Shown: positions 46,301 to 49,744 of the stretch, piece after piece | Layout: the number at the start of each line of letters is the position of its first letter | How positions within the stretch are numbered: position 1 is the stretch's first letter | Assembly: GCF_000003815.2 (NCBI RefSeq) | Contig: NC_049981.1 | Coordinates: forward strand, 14,050,217 to 14,114,216 | Direction: 5' to 3' | Source of the DNA: Branchiostoma floridae | Lineage: Eukaryota > Chordata > Leptocardii > Amphioxiformes > Branchiostomatidae | DNA length: 64,000 nucleotides | Notes under the pieces: generated by a model | The model's input: only the letters and a program-made list of their open reading frames with translations | What the model was told of the DNA's origin: nothing | Database searches by the model: none | Program-made: the position numbers and the translations under genes

Positions 46301-48983
46301 ATTGCGTAGGCCTAATGTCAATCATGGTCGACAGCAATGCCAAATTTGCCTTAATGGGTTTGGTGAAACAACCTGATCTTTTTTGTCTTTCGGATACATT
46401 CGCTGCAAATGTCTGTAACTTTGTATCATTGTAGTTTGTATGTCTACATTTGAAAATATAAATATCTATCAGTAGCATGTTTGTGTCTGCGTATTTCATG
46501 ACTTGGTGGCTGCTTCGTTAAGCAATGACAATTTCCTTTTCTATGTTTAAAGTGCTTAATAGTACAAACGACAATGAGGTACACTCTTCGCAGTATATGT
46601 TCAATATTCAACGATTGAATTAGCAATGGAAAACTGGAATTTTTGTATGATCAAGTACCTGCTAACTCGATAATGATGAGGTCTAAGTAATGTTTATTGA
46701 TACATCAATGATAAACATGGATACCCAAAAGGAAAACTTGCCGGAGCAATGTTGAAAGAGAGGGTGGCGCTTATGAGGCAGACCTGTAGCCATATATCAA
46801 TGTAGTATATTTCCAGGTACGAATATATAGTACAAGAAAGTCCAGATCTATTAAAATGAAATCAGTGTTGGTGCAAACATATTGTGATAGCCCGTCCAGA
46901 CAACAGGAATGTCAATACCGGTAGCAGATTAAATTCCTACAGCAACAGGCCATGAATGACGTCATCTCAAGACAGAAAGATCCAGTAAAGGTCAGTGCTG
47001 AGGAGGTTGCAAATGCTTACGTGTGGTTGTCTGCTGTCCACCCTTTTCCCATTTTCCCTGTCTCTGCTCGCTTGCTTGCTTGCTGCAAAATCCGTTTGCA
47101 CGCGCTCTGTTCAACAGGCCGATACAACCTGACGTGTTTCACTGCTCGCACACATGCCATGCAAATAACGTTTTCCTCCATATGACCATATGCCATCTCA
47201 TGATACATAATGTTACATCACATTCACCACTATCTAAAGTTGTGTTTTGCTGCTTATTTTGAATTATACTTAAGCTAATTTATGCAAGTCAATGCCACAA
47301 AAACCTAATAGAATATAAGGAAGTACAAGTAAGTTAACTTTACCGCGGCTTCATCACGTGCACATTCAACCTATCCGCTACCCGCATGGCTTACTGTCGT
47401 CCCTGCACTTCTCTCCAAGCACTACATGGGTCATGATTCATGCACACAGTTCTATGCACACGCACCTAGTCTATTTGCTGATACTCATCAAATGCTTACG
47501 ATACCCTTTCGCCAGCATGTCAATGTTATATAATGATTATGATGAATGTTTTTTTGTTATTATTTTTTTAGCAAAGGCGCAATGAACAATCAAAGTGTAA
47601 CAGTCTACTCTTCATAGAGGATTATTATTTTGAAATAAGAATATAACGACGTGATCAAGTAATAGCAGCCAGTGTTTTAAATTATACTATTTATACAATT
47701 TGAAATTACTAAAAATGGAAGGACAGAATACAAATGCACACAATATTGAAACCAGAATTGCAACCTGACCTGGAACACAAACTTTGAATCCAGCAGTAAA
47801 CCTTCAAATTCTAATGTCCTTTCAATATATCTACACCCTTGTAGGAAAGCCAGACTCCTGTGTCCGGCGCTTTAGCATCTTGCCGTTCTTCAGCTGTGAG
47901 CCGGACGACACCTGCAAGTACGGGTATCGAGACGACAAGACGTACTGGCTTTCTACTTTTGACAGGTTATGGCTCTTTCAACAAAACCTAAGTGCTATAC
48001 TCACAACTGGTTTGTAGATTTGTAAGCACTCCTCAATGTGAAGGGAGGTGTGCATTCTCTGTAGCTAACTAGCAAAATATCAATTTCATGACATCAGTAT
48101 GTTTCTTTACTGTTACAGGCAACCGTTGTTGAATGATGATAAGTTACTATTCTAAATAAATTTTCGTGTTTTTTTCTTTGCCTGTCTTACAATTTTCTGG
48201 CTGACAAGTAACTGGCAATATACTCTAGTTAACGTTGATTCCTTTTAAAATCCATTTGTTTTGAACTCTCGTTCAGGTACACTGATGGCCCGATGGCTCC
48301 TCTGTCAGGAACAGATATCCGTAGGTTTGTGAGCCGATGTGCGGTTTGTGTGACCACAAGTCTGGTGATGGCCATCCACAGTCAGCGCTCCATGGTCACC
48401 CCGGACTGTCCAAATGGATGGAGAAGCCTGTGGACAGGCTACAGTTTCCTCATGGTGCGATATCTCAAAGCTTATTTATCATTCTTTCATTCATTCCGTC
48501 AGTCGACGTCACTTGTACAAGTCCCAAACACCGTCCTTGGCAAGGGCAAAGACAGTTTAGTACAAAGCCTATGTATACAAGGTAAAGGTGCTCGTCCCAT
48601 AGCCTTTTTGAAGTCGTTGGAGCAGTGGGTTGTTGTCTACTACTGTGTCTTGAGGACAGTATTGGAATGGGATGCCCATCCTTTTCCTAAATCTTTTCTC
48701 TTCTTTACCTTTACAGCACACGGCTTCAGGTGAAGGTGGTGGCCAATCTTTGTCAAATAGCGGAAGCTGCTTGGACTATTTCCGGTCGACACCATTCATC
48801 GAATGCGTTGGTGACGTCTGTGACGTCTCGTCCAACCAGCTCAGCTTTTGGCTAATTGGCATACCGGGAGGGGAAATAGATCAGTTTTACCGGTCACAAA
48901 GAGTTGTGGGAAGTGTCAACATACTTAAACAACTAATCAGCCGATGTAGAGTTTGCGTGTATAACGGGAATCGACAAATTTAG
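7331..48983 (+). CDS. Gene 1: hybrid fibrillar-like / type IV-like collagen with alternative NC1 ends (5' partial; span of all exons)
   Basis: An extracellular-matrix collagen chain that would trimerise through a C-terminal NC1 domain. About 50 collagen-body exons precede two candidate first-NC1 exons and five candidate terminal cassettes. Exons 7331-12937 are phase 0-0 and are 63, 54, 99 or 45 bp, like fibrillar collagen genes. The 37-bp exon 13239-13275 changes phase. Exons from 13545 to 33020 are phase 1-1 with a split Gly codon, like the 3' part of COL4 genes. The exons listed below join in frame throughout. The NC1 has 1+6+5 cysteines, the family total of 12. The start codon, signal peptide and any N-terminal domain are not in the window. 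An alternative to one gene is a collagen followed by four decayed tandem copies, but the copies keep open frames and splice sites. I am confident of the collagen family and exon chain, less so of the isoform logic. Confidence 0.85.
7708..7761 (+). CDS. Gene 1 collagen exon 2
   Basis: 54 bp, phase 0-0, gcag/gtatgg. [18 protein letters not shown], six perfect triplets. Confidence 0.92.
8350..8420. repeat. 71-bp foldback (MITE-like) inverted repeat in intron
   Basis: Arms 8350-8374 and 8396-8420 are reverse complements at 24 of 25 positions around a 21-base loop. The outer ends read TAGCC...GGCTA. No coding capacity; a small foldback element or its solo ends. Confidence 0.8.
8543..8596 (+). CDS. 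Gene 1 collagen exon 3
   Basis: 54 bp, phase 0-0, gcag/gtaagt. [18 protein letters not shown]. Followed by an intron of only 58 bp. Confidence 0.92.
8655..8708 (+). CDS. Gene 1 collagen exon 4
   Basis: 54 bp, phase 0-0, ccag/gtaagt. [18 protein letters not shown]; the Y-position lysine and arginine are possible hydroxylation or charge-pairing sites. Confidence 0.92.
9379..9432 (+). CDS. Gene 1 collagen exon 5
   Basis: 54 bp, phase 0-0, acag/gtaaga. [18 protein letters not shown]. Confidence 0.92.
9655..9708 (+). CDS. Gene 1 collagen exon 6
   Basis: 54 bp, phase 0-0, ttag/gtgagt. [18 protein letters not shown]. Confidence 0.92.
9985..10038 (+). CDS. Gene 1 collagen exon 7
   Basis: 54 bp, phase 0-0, preceded by a long T tract and ttag; donor gtaagt. 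[18 protein letters not shown]. Confidence 0.92.
10312..10365 (+). CDS. Gene 1 collagen exon 8, KGHR motif
   Basis: 54 bp, phase 0-0, ccag/gtatgt. [18 protein letters not shown]. With the next exon it reads GLKGHRGFPG, resembling the KGHR helical cross-link site of fibrillar collagens. Confidence 0.92.
10503..10511. repeat. Target-site duplication, left copy (GAATGTGTG)
   Basis: A nine-base direct repeat identical to 11421-11429, flanking the minus-strand LINE exactly at its poly(A) end. Confidence 0.8.
10512..11420 (-). mobile_element. 5'-truncated non-LTR retrotransposon (LINE) in intron
   Basis: A minus-strand insertion of about 909 bp. Twelve T bases at 10512-10523 are the poly(A) tail, directly preceded on the element strand by AATAAA. 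The right edge at 11420 abuts the target-site duplication with no 5' end of the element, as in truncated target-primed reverse transcription. It sits in the 1370-bp intron between exons 8 and 9, antisense to gene 1, and explains that intron's size. Confidence 0.85.
10789..11409 (-). CDS. LINE ORF2 C-terminal fragment (reverse transcriptase tail with Cys-rich motif)
   Basis: About 206 codons open to the element edge. Retrotransposon features: a tail with spaced FARSF, WNNLD and SLNYCQFR motifs, then a cysteine-histidine motif ([18 protein letters not shown]) near 10979-11040, typical of the region after the reverse transcriptase in LINE ORF2 proteins. The catalytic YADD region and endonuclease are missing, so it is dead. 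The family, of CR1/RTE/Jockey type, cannot be fixed without a search. Confidence 0.8.
   Translation of the reverse strand: MFYKIVNGQTRNYLSQLAPTPILSSCSYELRNRMNLKPLNYSTNRFARSFVPYSTHHWNNLDLSTRSLNYCQFRTVLLKTIRPVKLNYFSHGPRLSCVHLLRLRIGTCSLNHSLFTRGLLNSPACNCGCQRETVLHYLLHCPMYNAQRSTLLGKLSSLLGHTLNLSSLSDNAKVSLLLRGSPLHSSVVNSNILLTTQNFITTTKRF
11421..11429. repeat. Target-site duplication, right copy (GAATGTGTG)
   Basis: Perfect match to 10503-10511, at the 5'-truncated end of the LINE. Confidence 0.8.
11736..11789 (+). CDS. Gene 1 collagen exon 9
   Basis: 54 bp, phase 0-0, acag/gtaagt. [18 protein letters not shown]. Follows the LINE-bearing intron. Confidence 0.92.
12146..12244 (+). CDS. Gene 1 collagen exon 10 (99 bp, 45+54 type)
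   Basis: 99 bp, phase 0-0, acag/gtaagg; eleven perfect triplets starting [10 protein letters not shown] and ending GKSGSP. The 99-bp size, as if 45 and 54 were fused, is a hallmark of fibrillar collagen genes. GKSGSP followed by GRPG recurs in gene 2. Confidence 0.92.
12385..12429 (+). CDS. Gene 1 collagen exon 11
   Basis: 45 bp, phase 0-0, acag/gtaagt. [15 protein letters not shown]; aligns with gene 2 exon 63715-63759. Confidence 0.92.
12703..12747 (+). CDS. Gene 1 collagen exon 12
   Basis: 45 bp, phase 0-0, tcag/gtacgt. [15 protein letters not shown]. Confidence 0.92.
12893..12937 (+). CDS. Gene 1 collagen exon 13
   Basis: 45 bp, phase 0-0, gtag/gtaagt. [15 protein letters not shown]. 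Confidence 0.92.
13239..13275 (+). CDS. Gene 1 collagen exon 14, phase-switch exon
   Basis: 37 bp, phase 0 in and phase 1 out, ccag/gtcagt. [12 protein letters not shown] plus the first G of the next Gly codon. It is the only visible body exon that changes phase and marks the join between the two collagen halves. Confidence 0.9.
13545..13595 (+). CDS. Gene 1 collagen exon 15
   Basis: 51 bp, phase 1-1, atag/gtgagt. [17 protein letters not shown] with the first Gly-X-Gly imperfection (GIG). It ends on A of a non-Gly codon, so the next residue is Lys. Confidence 0.85.
14019..14096 (+). CDS. Gene 1 collagen exon 16
   Basis: 78 bp, phase 1-1, acceptor gaag (weak tract), donor gtagag. [18 protein letters not shown]... 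. A competing acceptor two bases downstream would break the frame. Followed by a 61-bp intron. Confidence 0.8.
14158..14235 (+). CDS. Gene 1 collagen exon 17, Glu at split Gly position
   Basis: 78 bp, phase 1-1, aaag/gtacac. The split codon reads GAA, so GPP-E-PGKDG: Glu replaces the expected Gly. Then [19 protein letters not shown]... . Confidence 0.82.
14622..14672 (+). CDS. Gene 1 collagen exon 18
   Basis: 51 bp, phase 1-1, atag/gtacgg. [17 protein letters not shown], with a four-residue spacing between glycines at QSKE. Confidence 0.88.
15004..15054 (+). CDS. Gene 1 collagen exon 19
   Basis: 51 bp, phase 1-1, tcag/gtaggt. [17 protein letters not shown] (GLG imperfection). Confidence 0.9.
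15289..15390 (+). CDS. Gene 1 collagen exon 20 with non-helical insert
   Basis: 102 bp, phase 1-1, acag/gtacac. Opens with a nine-residue non-triplet stretch (AMSQAARQP) after the split Gly, then eight perfect triplets ([13 protein letters not shown]...). A likely flexible kink. Confidence 0.9.
15449..16020. mobile_element. Non-autonomous DNA transposon (MITE-like), 572 bp
   Basis: Inverted termini CCCCTGTCACATT (15449-15461) and its near-perfect complement (16009-16020), flanked on both sides by TTATA (15444-15448, 16021-16025), a probable 5-bp target-site duplication. The interior is CG-rich with internal inverted GATC/CGTACG-like segments and no transposase frame. It lies in the intron between exons 20 and 21. 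Confidence 0.75.
16258..16335 (+). CDS. Gene 1 collagen exon 21 (twin of exon 22)
   Basis: 78 bp, phase 1-1, ctag/gtatgg. [18 protein letters not shown]... . Shares GTG/GRG imperfection, K-G-H and GMPGMPG with the next exon, only 56 bp away. Confidence 0.9.
16392..16469 (+). CDS. Gene 1 collagen exon 22 (twin of exon 21)
   Basis: 78 bp, phase 1-1, taag/gtaacc. [18 protein letters not shown]... . Tandem duplicate of exon 21. Confidence 0.88.
17158..17208 (+). CDS. Gene 1 collagen exon 23
   Basis: 51 bp, phase 1-1, ttag/gtacta. [17 protein letters not shown] (GIG). Confidence 0.9.
17464..17514 (+). CDS. Gene 1 collagen exon 24
   Basis: 51 bp, phase 1-1, gcag/gtgagt. [17 protein letters not shown] (GIG). 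Confidence 0.9.
17760..17804 (+). CDS. Gene 1 collagen exon 25
   Basis: 45 bp, phase 1-1, ttag/gtacgt. [15 protein letters not shown]; perfect triplets, one of few 3'-half exons without an imperfection. Confidence 0.9.
18139..18216 (+). CDS. Gene 1 collagen exon 26
   Basis: 78 bp, phase 1-1, tcag/gtcagg. [18 protein letters not shown]... (GIG). Confidence 0.9.
18396..18473 (+). CDS. Gene 1 collagen exon 27
   Basis: 78 bp, phase 1-1, ttag/gtaaag. [18 protein letters not shown]... (GEG). Confidence 0.9.
18763..18822 (+). CDS. Gene 1 collagen exon 28
   Basis: 60 bp, phase 1-1, gaag/gtacat. [20 protein letters not shown] (GIG), basic. Confidence 0.88.
18980..19060 (+). CDS. Gene 1 collagen exon 29, start of long interruption
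   Basis: 81 bp, phase 1-1, acag/gtaaat. [18 protein letters not shown], then the helix breaks at LPAPAVDLS. Confidence 0.88.
19364..19432 (+). CDS. Gene 1 collagen exon 30, end of long interruption
   Basis: 69 bp, phase 1-1, acag/gtttga. The split codon is GCT (Ala). [15 protein letters not shown] continues the non-helical stretch, then GIRGPPGPP resumes triplets. With exon 29 this gives the longest interruption in the chain, alanine-rich and probably a hinge. Confidence 0.85.
20273..20332 (+). CDS. Gene 1 collagen exon 31
   Basis: 60 bp, phase 1-1, ttag/gtttct. [20 protein letters not shown] (GSG). Same size as exon 32, 80 bp away. Confidence 0.87.
20413..20472 (+). CDS. Gene 1 collagen exon 32
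   Basis: 60 bp, phase 1-1, ctag/gtgacc. [20 protein letters not shown] (GRG), strongly basic. Confidence 0.87.
21263..21301 (+). CDS. Gene 1 collagen exon 33
   Basis: 39 bp, phase 1-1, tcag/gtaagt. [13 protein letters not shown], a short exon whose triplet register is broken by MSPA. Confidence 0.8.
21302..22915 (+). other. 1614-bp intron, no recognised content
   Basis: Open frames near 22072-22655 on both strands match nothing I know. I see no collagen exon. Confidence 0.5.
22916..22960 (+). CDS. Gene 1 collagen exon 34
   Basis: 45 bp, phase 1-1, acag/gtacgt. [15 protein letters not shown], perfect triplets. Confidence 0.9.
23173..23250 (+). CDS. Gene 1 collagen exon 35
   Basis: 78 bp, phase 1-1, gcag/gtagga. 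[18 protein letters not shown]... (GQG). Confidence 0.9.
23587..23646 (+). CDS. Gene 1 collagen exon 36
   Basis: 60 bp, phase 1-1, tcag/gtacgt. [20 protein letters not shown] (GTG). Confidence 0.9.
23647..25434 (+). other. 1788-bp intron, no recognised content
   Basis: No Gly-X-Y exon or recognisable mobile element seen. Confidence 0.5.
25435..25518 (+). CDS. Gene 1 collagen exon 37, multiple imperfections
   Basis: 84 bp, phase 1-1, atag/gtgaaa. [20 protein letters not shown]... with several Gly-X-Gly steps. Confidence 0.87.
25690..25716 (+). CDS. Gene 1 collagen exon 38, 27-bp microexon
   Basis: 27 bp, phase 1-1, ccag/gtgagt. GPNGPPGPP, three triplets; the smallest exon found. Confidence 0.85.
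26090..26149 (+). CDS. Gene 1 collagen exon 39
   Basis: 60 bp, phase 1-1, acag/gtaacc. [20 protein letters not shown] (GIG and GPG). Confidence 0.9.
26401..26478 (+). CDS. Gene 1 collagen exon 40
   Basis: 78 bp, phase 1-1, acag/gtgaca. [18 protein letters not shown]... (GVG). Confidence 0.9.
26881..26955 (+). CDS. Gene 1 collagen exon 41, possible mutually exclusive partner of exon 42
   Basis: 75 bp, phase 1-1, gcag acceptor, weak donor gttgtt. [17 protein letters not shown]... . Only 35 bp separate it from exon 42 and read-through hits a TAG, so it must be spliced, but hardly to its neighbour. Confidence 0.82.
26991..27068 (+). CDS. Gene 1 collagen exon 42, possible mutually exclusive partner of exon 41
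   Basis: 78 bp, phase 1-1, ttag/gtaggc. [18 protein letters not shown]... (GIG). Same phase as exon 41, so either can be used or skipped without a frameshift. Confidence 0.87.
27151..27170. repeat. (TTTA)n short tandem repeat
   Basis: Four to five TTTA/ATTT units in the long intron after exon 42. Confidence 0.75.
27408..28160. repeat. Probable interspersed-repeat fragments in 2.2-kb intron
   Basis: Two same-strand copies of a 'cgaagaaggttatattttggt'-like phrase (about 27412-27438 and 28110-28136, the second reading gccaagaaggttatgttt) frame a block with two 'gcggtggtttt' phrases (27912 and 27968 regions). This wording resembles repeats I associate with marine-invertebrate genomes. The element boundaries and family are not resolved. 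Confidence 0.4.
29266..29325 (+). CDS. Gene 1 collagen exon 43
   Basis: 60 bp, phase 1-1, ttag/gtatag. [20 protein letters not shown] (GIG). Confidence 0.9.
29396..29436. repeat. Perfect 18-bp hairpin with 5-base loop
   Basis: Arm 29396-29413 (TCGTGCAAACAGTAGCCC) is exactly complementary to 29419-29436, loop TGGAT. It lies 70 bases after exon 43. It could be a foldback remnant or an RNA structure; the sequence does not decide. Confidence 0.9.
29594..29694. repeat. Degenerate tandem repeat, about 22-bp unit
   Basis: Four to five diverged copies of a TTGTGGCGAAATGAC-like unit (ttggcaaaatgacctgtgcc, ttgtggcgaaatgactcgtg, gttgcgaaacatgc, ttgtggcgaaatgctgtg). Confidence 0.6.
29943..30020 (+). 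CDS. Gene 1 collagen exon 44
   Basis: 78 bp, phase 1-1, ttag/gtaagg. [18 protein letters not shown]... (GVG). Confidence 0.9.
30438..30515 (+). CDS. Gene 1 collagen exon 45
   Basis: 78 bp, phase 1-1, acag/gtagat. [18 protein letters not shown]... (GVG). Confidence 0.9.
31161..31232 (+). CDS. Gene 1 collagen exon 46
   Basis: 72 bp, phase 1-1, ctag/gtaaca. [19 protein letters not shown]... . Followed by an 80-bp intron. Confidence 0.85.
31313..31381 (+). CDS. Gene 1 collagen exon 47
   Basis: 69 bp, phase 1-1, acag/gtaagt. The split codon is GCA (Ala): [18 protein letters not shown]... . Confidence 0.85.
31410..31693. repeat. Degenerate tandem repeat, 37-50-bp unit, about five copies
   Basis: Copies near 31410-31447, 31541-31576, 31578-31627, 31629-31666 and 31667-31693 share 'gctacacacacatacaccgatgacgt' wording followed by 'tattacttgctaa'. 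Intronic, no coding role seen. Confidence 0.6.
32303..32362 (+). CDS. Gene 1 collagen exon 48
   Basis: 60 bp, phase 1-1, acag/gtctgt. [20 protein letters not shown] (GVG). Confidence 0.9.
32658..32726 (+). CDS. Gene 1 collagen exon 49
   Basis: 69 bp, phase 1-1, acag/gttagt. [18 protein letters not shown]... (GVG); begins almost identically to exon 48. Confidence 0.9.
32943..33020 (+). CDS. Gene 1 collagen exon 50, last purely helical exon
   Basis: 78 bp, phase 1-1, tcag/gtaagt. [18 protein letters not shown]... (GQG). Confidence 0.9.
33937..34107 (+). CDS. Gene 1 first-NC1 exon, alternative alpha
   Basis: 171 bp, phase 1-1, gcag/gtatgg. Last triplets ([13 protein letters not shown]), then the start of a type IV NC1 domain: FNLLTRHSQ, one cysteine in DCPENMTK with an N-M-T glycosylation sequon, and [18 protein letters not shown], closely matching the RHSQ and GYSLL-VQGNERAHGQDLG signatures of COL4 chains. 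It must be completed by a downstream cassette supplying the other 11 cysteines. Its homologue beta starts 35 bp later. From the end of the helix onward 34 of 42 residues agree between the two by my count. Confidence 0.93.
34143..34310 (+). CDS. Gene 1 first-NC1 exon, alternative beta
   Basis: 168 bp, phase 1-1, atag/gtattc. [13 protein letters not shown], then [22 protein letters not shown] sequon, and [18 protein letters not shown]. Including both alpha and beta would keep frame but duplicate the NC1 start and put triplets in the middle of the domain. The 35-base gap (34108-34142) makes splicing of alpha to beta unlikely, so they are probably alternatives. Confidence 0.93.
35267..35311. repeat. 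18-bp tandem repeat, 2.5 copies
   Basis: AAATGGCAAACTCGGAAG at 35267-35284 and 35285-35302, followed by half a third copy. Confidence 0.9.
35388..35465. repeat. 30-34-bp imperfect tandem repeat
   Basis: GTGACATTTATGTTATGTAA-type unit at 35388-35417, repeated with a 4-base insertion at 35418-35451 and a partial third copy. Confidence 0.75.
35931..36229 (+). CDS. NC1 cassette A, part 1
   Basis: 299 bp, phase 1 in and 0 out, acceptor atag after a weak pyrimidine tract, donor gtaagt. [20 protein letters not shown]..., [45 protein letters not shown]: the rest of NC1 subdomain 1 and the start of subdomain 2, with six cysteines. The position equal to Met93 of vertebrate NC1 is Gln (PPQPISG). Confidence 0.95.
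36570..36878 (+). CDS. NC1 cassette A, part 2 (terminal)
   Basis: Phase 0 in, acceptor ctag, stop TAG at 36876-36878. [56 protein letters not shown]: five cysteines completing the NC1. Beyond the last cysteine it adds about 23 residues ([15 protein letters not shown]...), a tail longer than in vertebrate chains. Confidence 0.95.
   Translation, partial: HTAAGEGGGQPLTSPGSCLDFFRAAPFIECVGDICDVSANELSFWLIGIPGGDDDQFNEPDRAVGGLDLLRQRISRCRVCVYSGGLYESILAERNTGGGRFF
36879..38673 (+). other. Spacer between cassettes A and B
   Basis: Cassette A 3' UTR, then intron-like DNA. No first-NC1 or Gly-X-Y exon, which argues against B starting a separate gene. Confidence 0.6.
37319..37324 (+). promoter_or_regulatory. 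Poly(A) signal AATAAA after cassette A
   Basis: About 440 bases after the cassette A stop; would give this isoform its own 3' end. Confidence 0.55.
38674..38972 (+). CDS. NC1 cassette B, part 1
   Basis: 299 bp, phase 1-0, accag/gtgagt with a good pyrimidine tract (tctctctgaccag). [20 protein letters not shown]..., [47 protein letters not shown]. Six cysteines; Ala at the Met93 position. Confidence 0.95.
39149..39475 (+). CDS. NC1 cassette B, part 2 (terminal)
   Basis: 327 bp, phase 0 in, stop TAG 39473-39475. [61 protein letters not shown], then tail [19 protein letters not shown]... . The intron to part 1 is 176 bp. Confidence 0.95.
   Translation, partial: HTASGEGGGQQFSSPGSCMEYFRSAPFIECVSDICDVSANQLSFWLIGIPGGEDDQFTQPKRVVGNINVLRQRISRCRVCEYASDLYETIVALEAPPGVIATDGAFNV
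39476..41227 (+). other. Spacer between cassettes B and C
   Basis: 3' UTR of B then unrecognised sequence; short open frames near 40041-40483 match nothing I know. Confidence 0.5.
39950..39955 (+). promoter_or_regulatory. Poly(A) signal AATAAA after cassette B
   Basis: About 475 bases after the cassette B stop. Confidence 0.55.
41228..41526 (+). CDS. NC1 cassette C, part 1
   Basis: 299 bp, phase 1-0, acag/gtgagt. [20 protein letters not shown]..., [39 protein letters not shown]. Six cysteines; Leu at the Met93 position. Confidence 0.95.
41907..42233 (+). CDS. NC1 cassette C, part 2 (terminal)
   Basis: 327 bp, stop TAG 42231-42233. [65 protein letters not shown], tail [19 protein letters not shown]... 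. Confidence 0.95.
   Translation, partial: HTAAGEGGGQPLTSLGSCLLYFRSAPFIECVSDICDVSSNQLSFWLIGIPGGEDDQYNQPRRTVGSVDVLRQRISRCRACEYDGGLYEDIIAETAPEGVIPTNVFNKK
42234..44387 (+). other. Spacer between cassettes C and D
   Basis: 3' UTR of C and unrecognised sequence; open frames near 42936-43331 and 43803-44079 have no recognisable motif. Confidence 0.5.
42579..42584 (+). promoter_or_regulatory. Poly(A) signal AATAAA after cassette C
   Basis: About 350 bases after the stop; a second AATAAA lies at 42893-42898. Confidence 0.5.
44388..44686 (+). CDS. NC1 cassette D, part 1
   Basis: 299 bp, phase 1-0, the strongest acceptor tract of the five (ctcctccactcttctccgacag), donor gtaagt. [20 protein letters not shown]..., [38 protein letters not shown]. 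Six cysteines; Arg at the Met93 position. AFHSQ replaces the usual AVHSQ. Confidence 0.95.
44863..45192 (+). CDS. NC1 cassette D, part 2 (terminal)
   Basis: 330 bp, stop TGA 45190-45192. [65 protein letters not shown], tail [19 protein letters not shown]... . I found no AATAAA within about 1 kb; its 3' end may use a variant signal. Confidence 0.95.
   Translation, partial: HTAAGEGGGQPLTSPGSCLDHFRSAPFIECVSDVCDVSSNQLSFWLIGIPGGEREQFNQPRRVVGSLEVLRQRISRCRVCVYNGGLYEDIVAKEAPPGVTATGVFNFGG
45193..47844 (+). other. Spacer between cassettes D and E
   Basis: Longest spacer of the array, AT-rich, nothing recognised. Confidence 0.5.
47845..47965 (+). CDS. NC1 cassette E, part 1a
   Basis: 121 bp, phase 1 in and 2 out, gtag/gttatg. 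[20 protein letters not shown]..., [16 protein letters not shown]. Splits what is one exon in cassettes A-D; 121 + 178 = 299, exactly their exon length, so an intron sits here without changing the product. Confidence 0.92.
48277..48454 (+). CDS. NC1 cassette E, part 1b
   Basis: 178 bp, phase 2 in and 0 out, tcag acceptor, donor gtgcga (weaker than the others). [46 protein letters not shown]. It has Met at the Met93 position (PMAPLSG), unlike A-D. Confidence 0.92.
48717..48983 (+). CDS. NC1 cassette E, part 2 (terminal, short tail)
   Basis: 267 bp, acag acceptor, stop TAG 48981-48983. [69 protein letters not shown]. The 20-plus-residue tail of A-D is cut to about seven residues after the last cysteine. 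Confidence 0.94.
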   Translation, partial: HTASGEGGGQSLSNSGSCLDYFRSTPFIECVGDVCDVSSNQLSFWLIGIPGGEIDQFYRSQRVVGSVNILKQLISRCRVCVYNGNRQI

Positions 48984-49738
48984 CAAAGTATTTTCATTTT
49001 GTTCTGCGACAAGTGTTATGTGTTGCTTGGAAAGGTTTCCATGCCATACCATGCTTTTTACAACCACTTGATACGGACACTGTATATTCAATACGTGTAT
49101 TGTATAAAGTATTCCCGTTAATTCCAGTACCAATCTGATGACGTTTTGCTTAATACTAGAGCTTACAATTTATTGTTCGATGACTTTCCCATCGATGTAT
49201 TTATCATATCAATAATTGTTTGCGATAGAATTACTATGTGTACGTTTGTAATTAGTGCCTTATATATATATCCACACGCTTATCTACATTCGAATGAAGT
49301 CTCAATACATTTTTCAACGTTTACATATTTAATGAATTAAAAACTAGCATCGCTTTGATATTACTACTTGAGTGCATGCGCATTAACGTGTATAATGCAA
49401 GTAATCTTACCCGTCGTGGCAGTAATTTGATACTACAATGCAAATGCAACTGGTTTGCAGTTATTGGTTACTCTTTTTTTTTTGAGAAAGAAATCAAGGA
49501 AGAGTTTTAGATATTGTATTATTCTCATTGCGATGACATGGGTTATACATGCAACTATCATGATATTTTATGGTTATTCTTCGTCTATTGCAATGTTGTC
49601 ATGATAATTACTTATACCATTTTCTTATTAAATGATATGGTTGACGCTTTTGGTTCAGTGTCATATTTGAAATGCTTTATTCTCTTGGTGTTATTTTTCG
49701 CTTATTATTTGTGATACGATCTAGTTATGCATATAAGG

Positions 49739-49744
49739 AATAAA
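49739..49744 (+). promoter_or_regulatory. Poly(A) signal AATAAA after cassette E
   Basis: About 755 bases after the cassette E stop; last candidate end of gene 1. Confidence 0.45.

Noticed and set aside
38674-48983. Cassettes B-E as separate short collagen genes
   Set aside because: No start codon exon, signal peptide, Gly-X-Y exon or first-NC1 exon precedes any of them.
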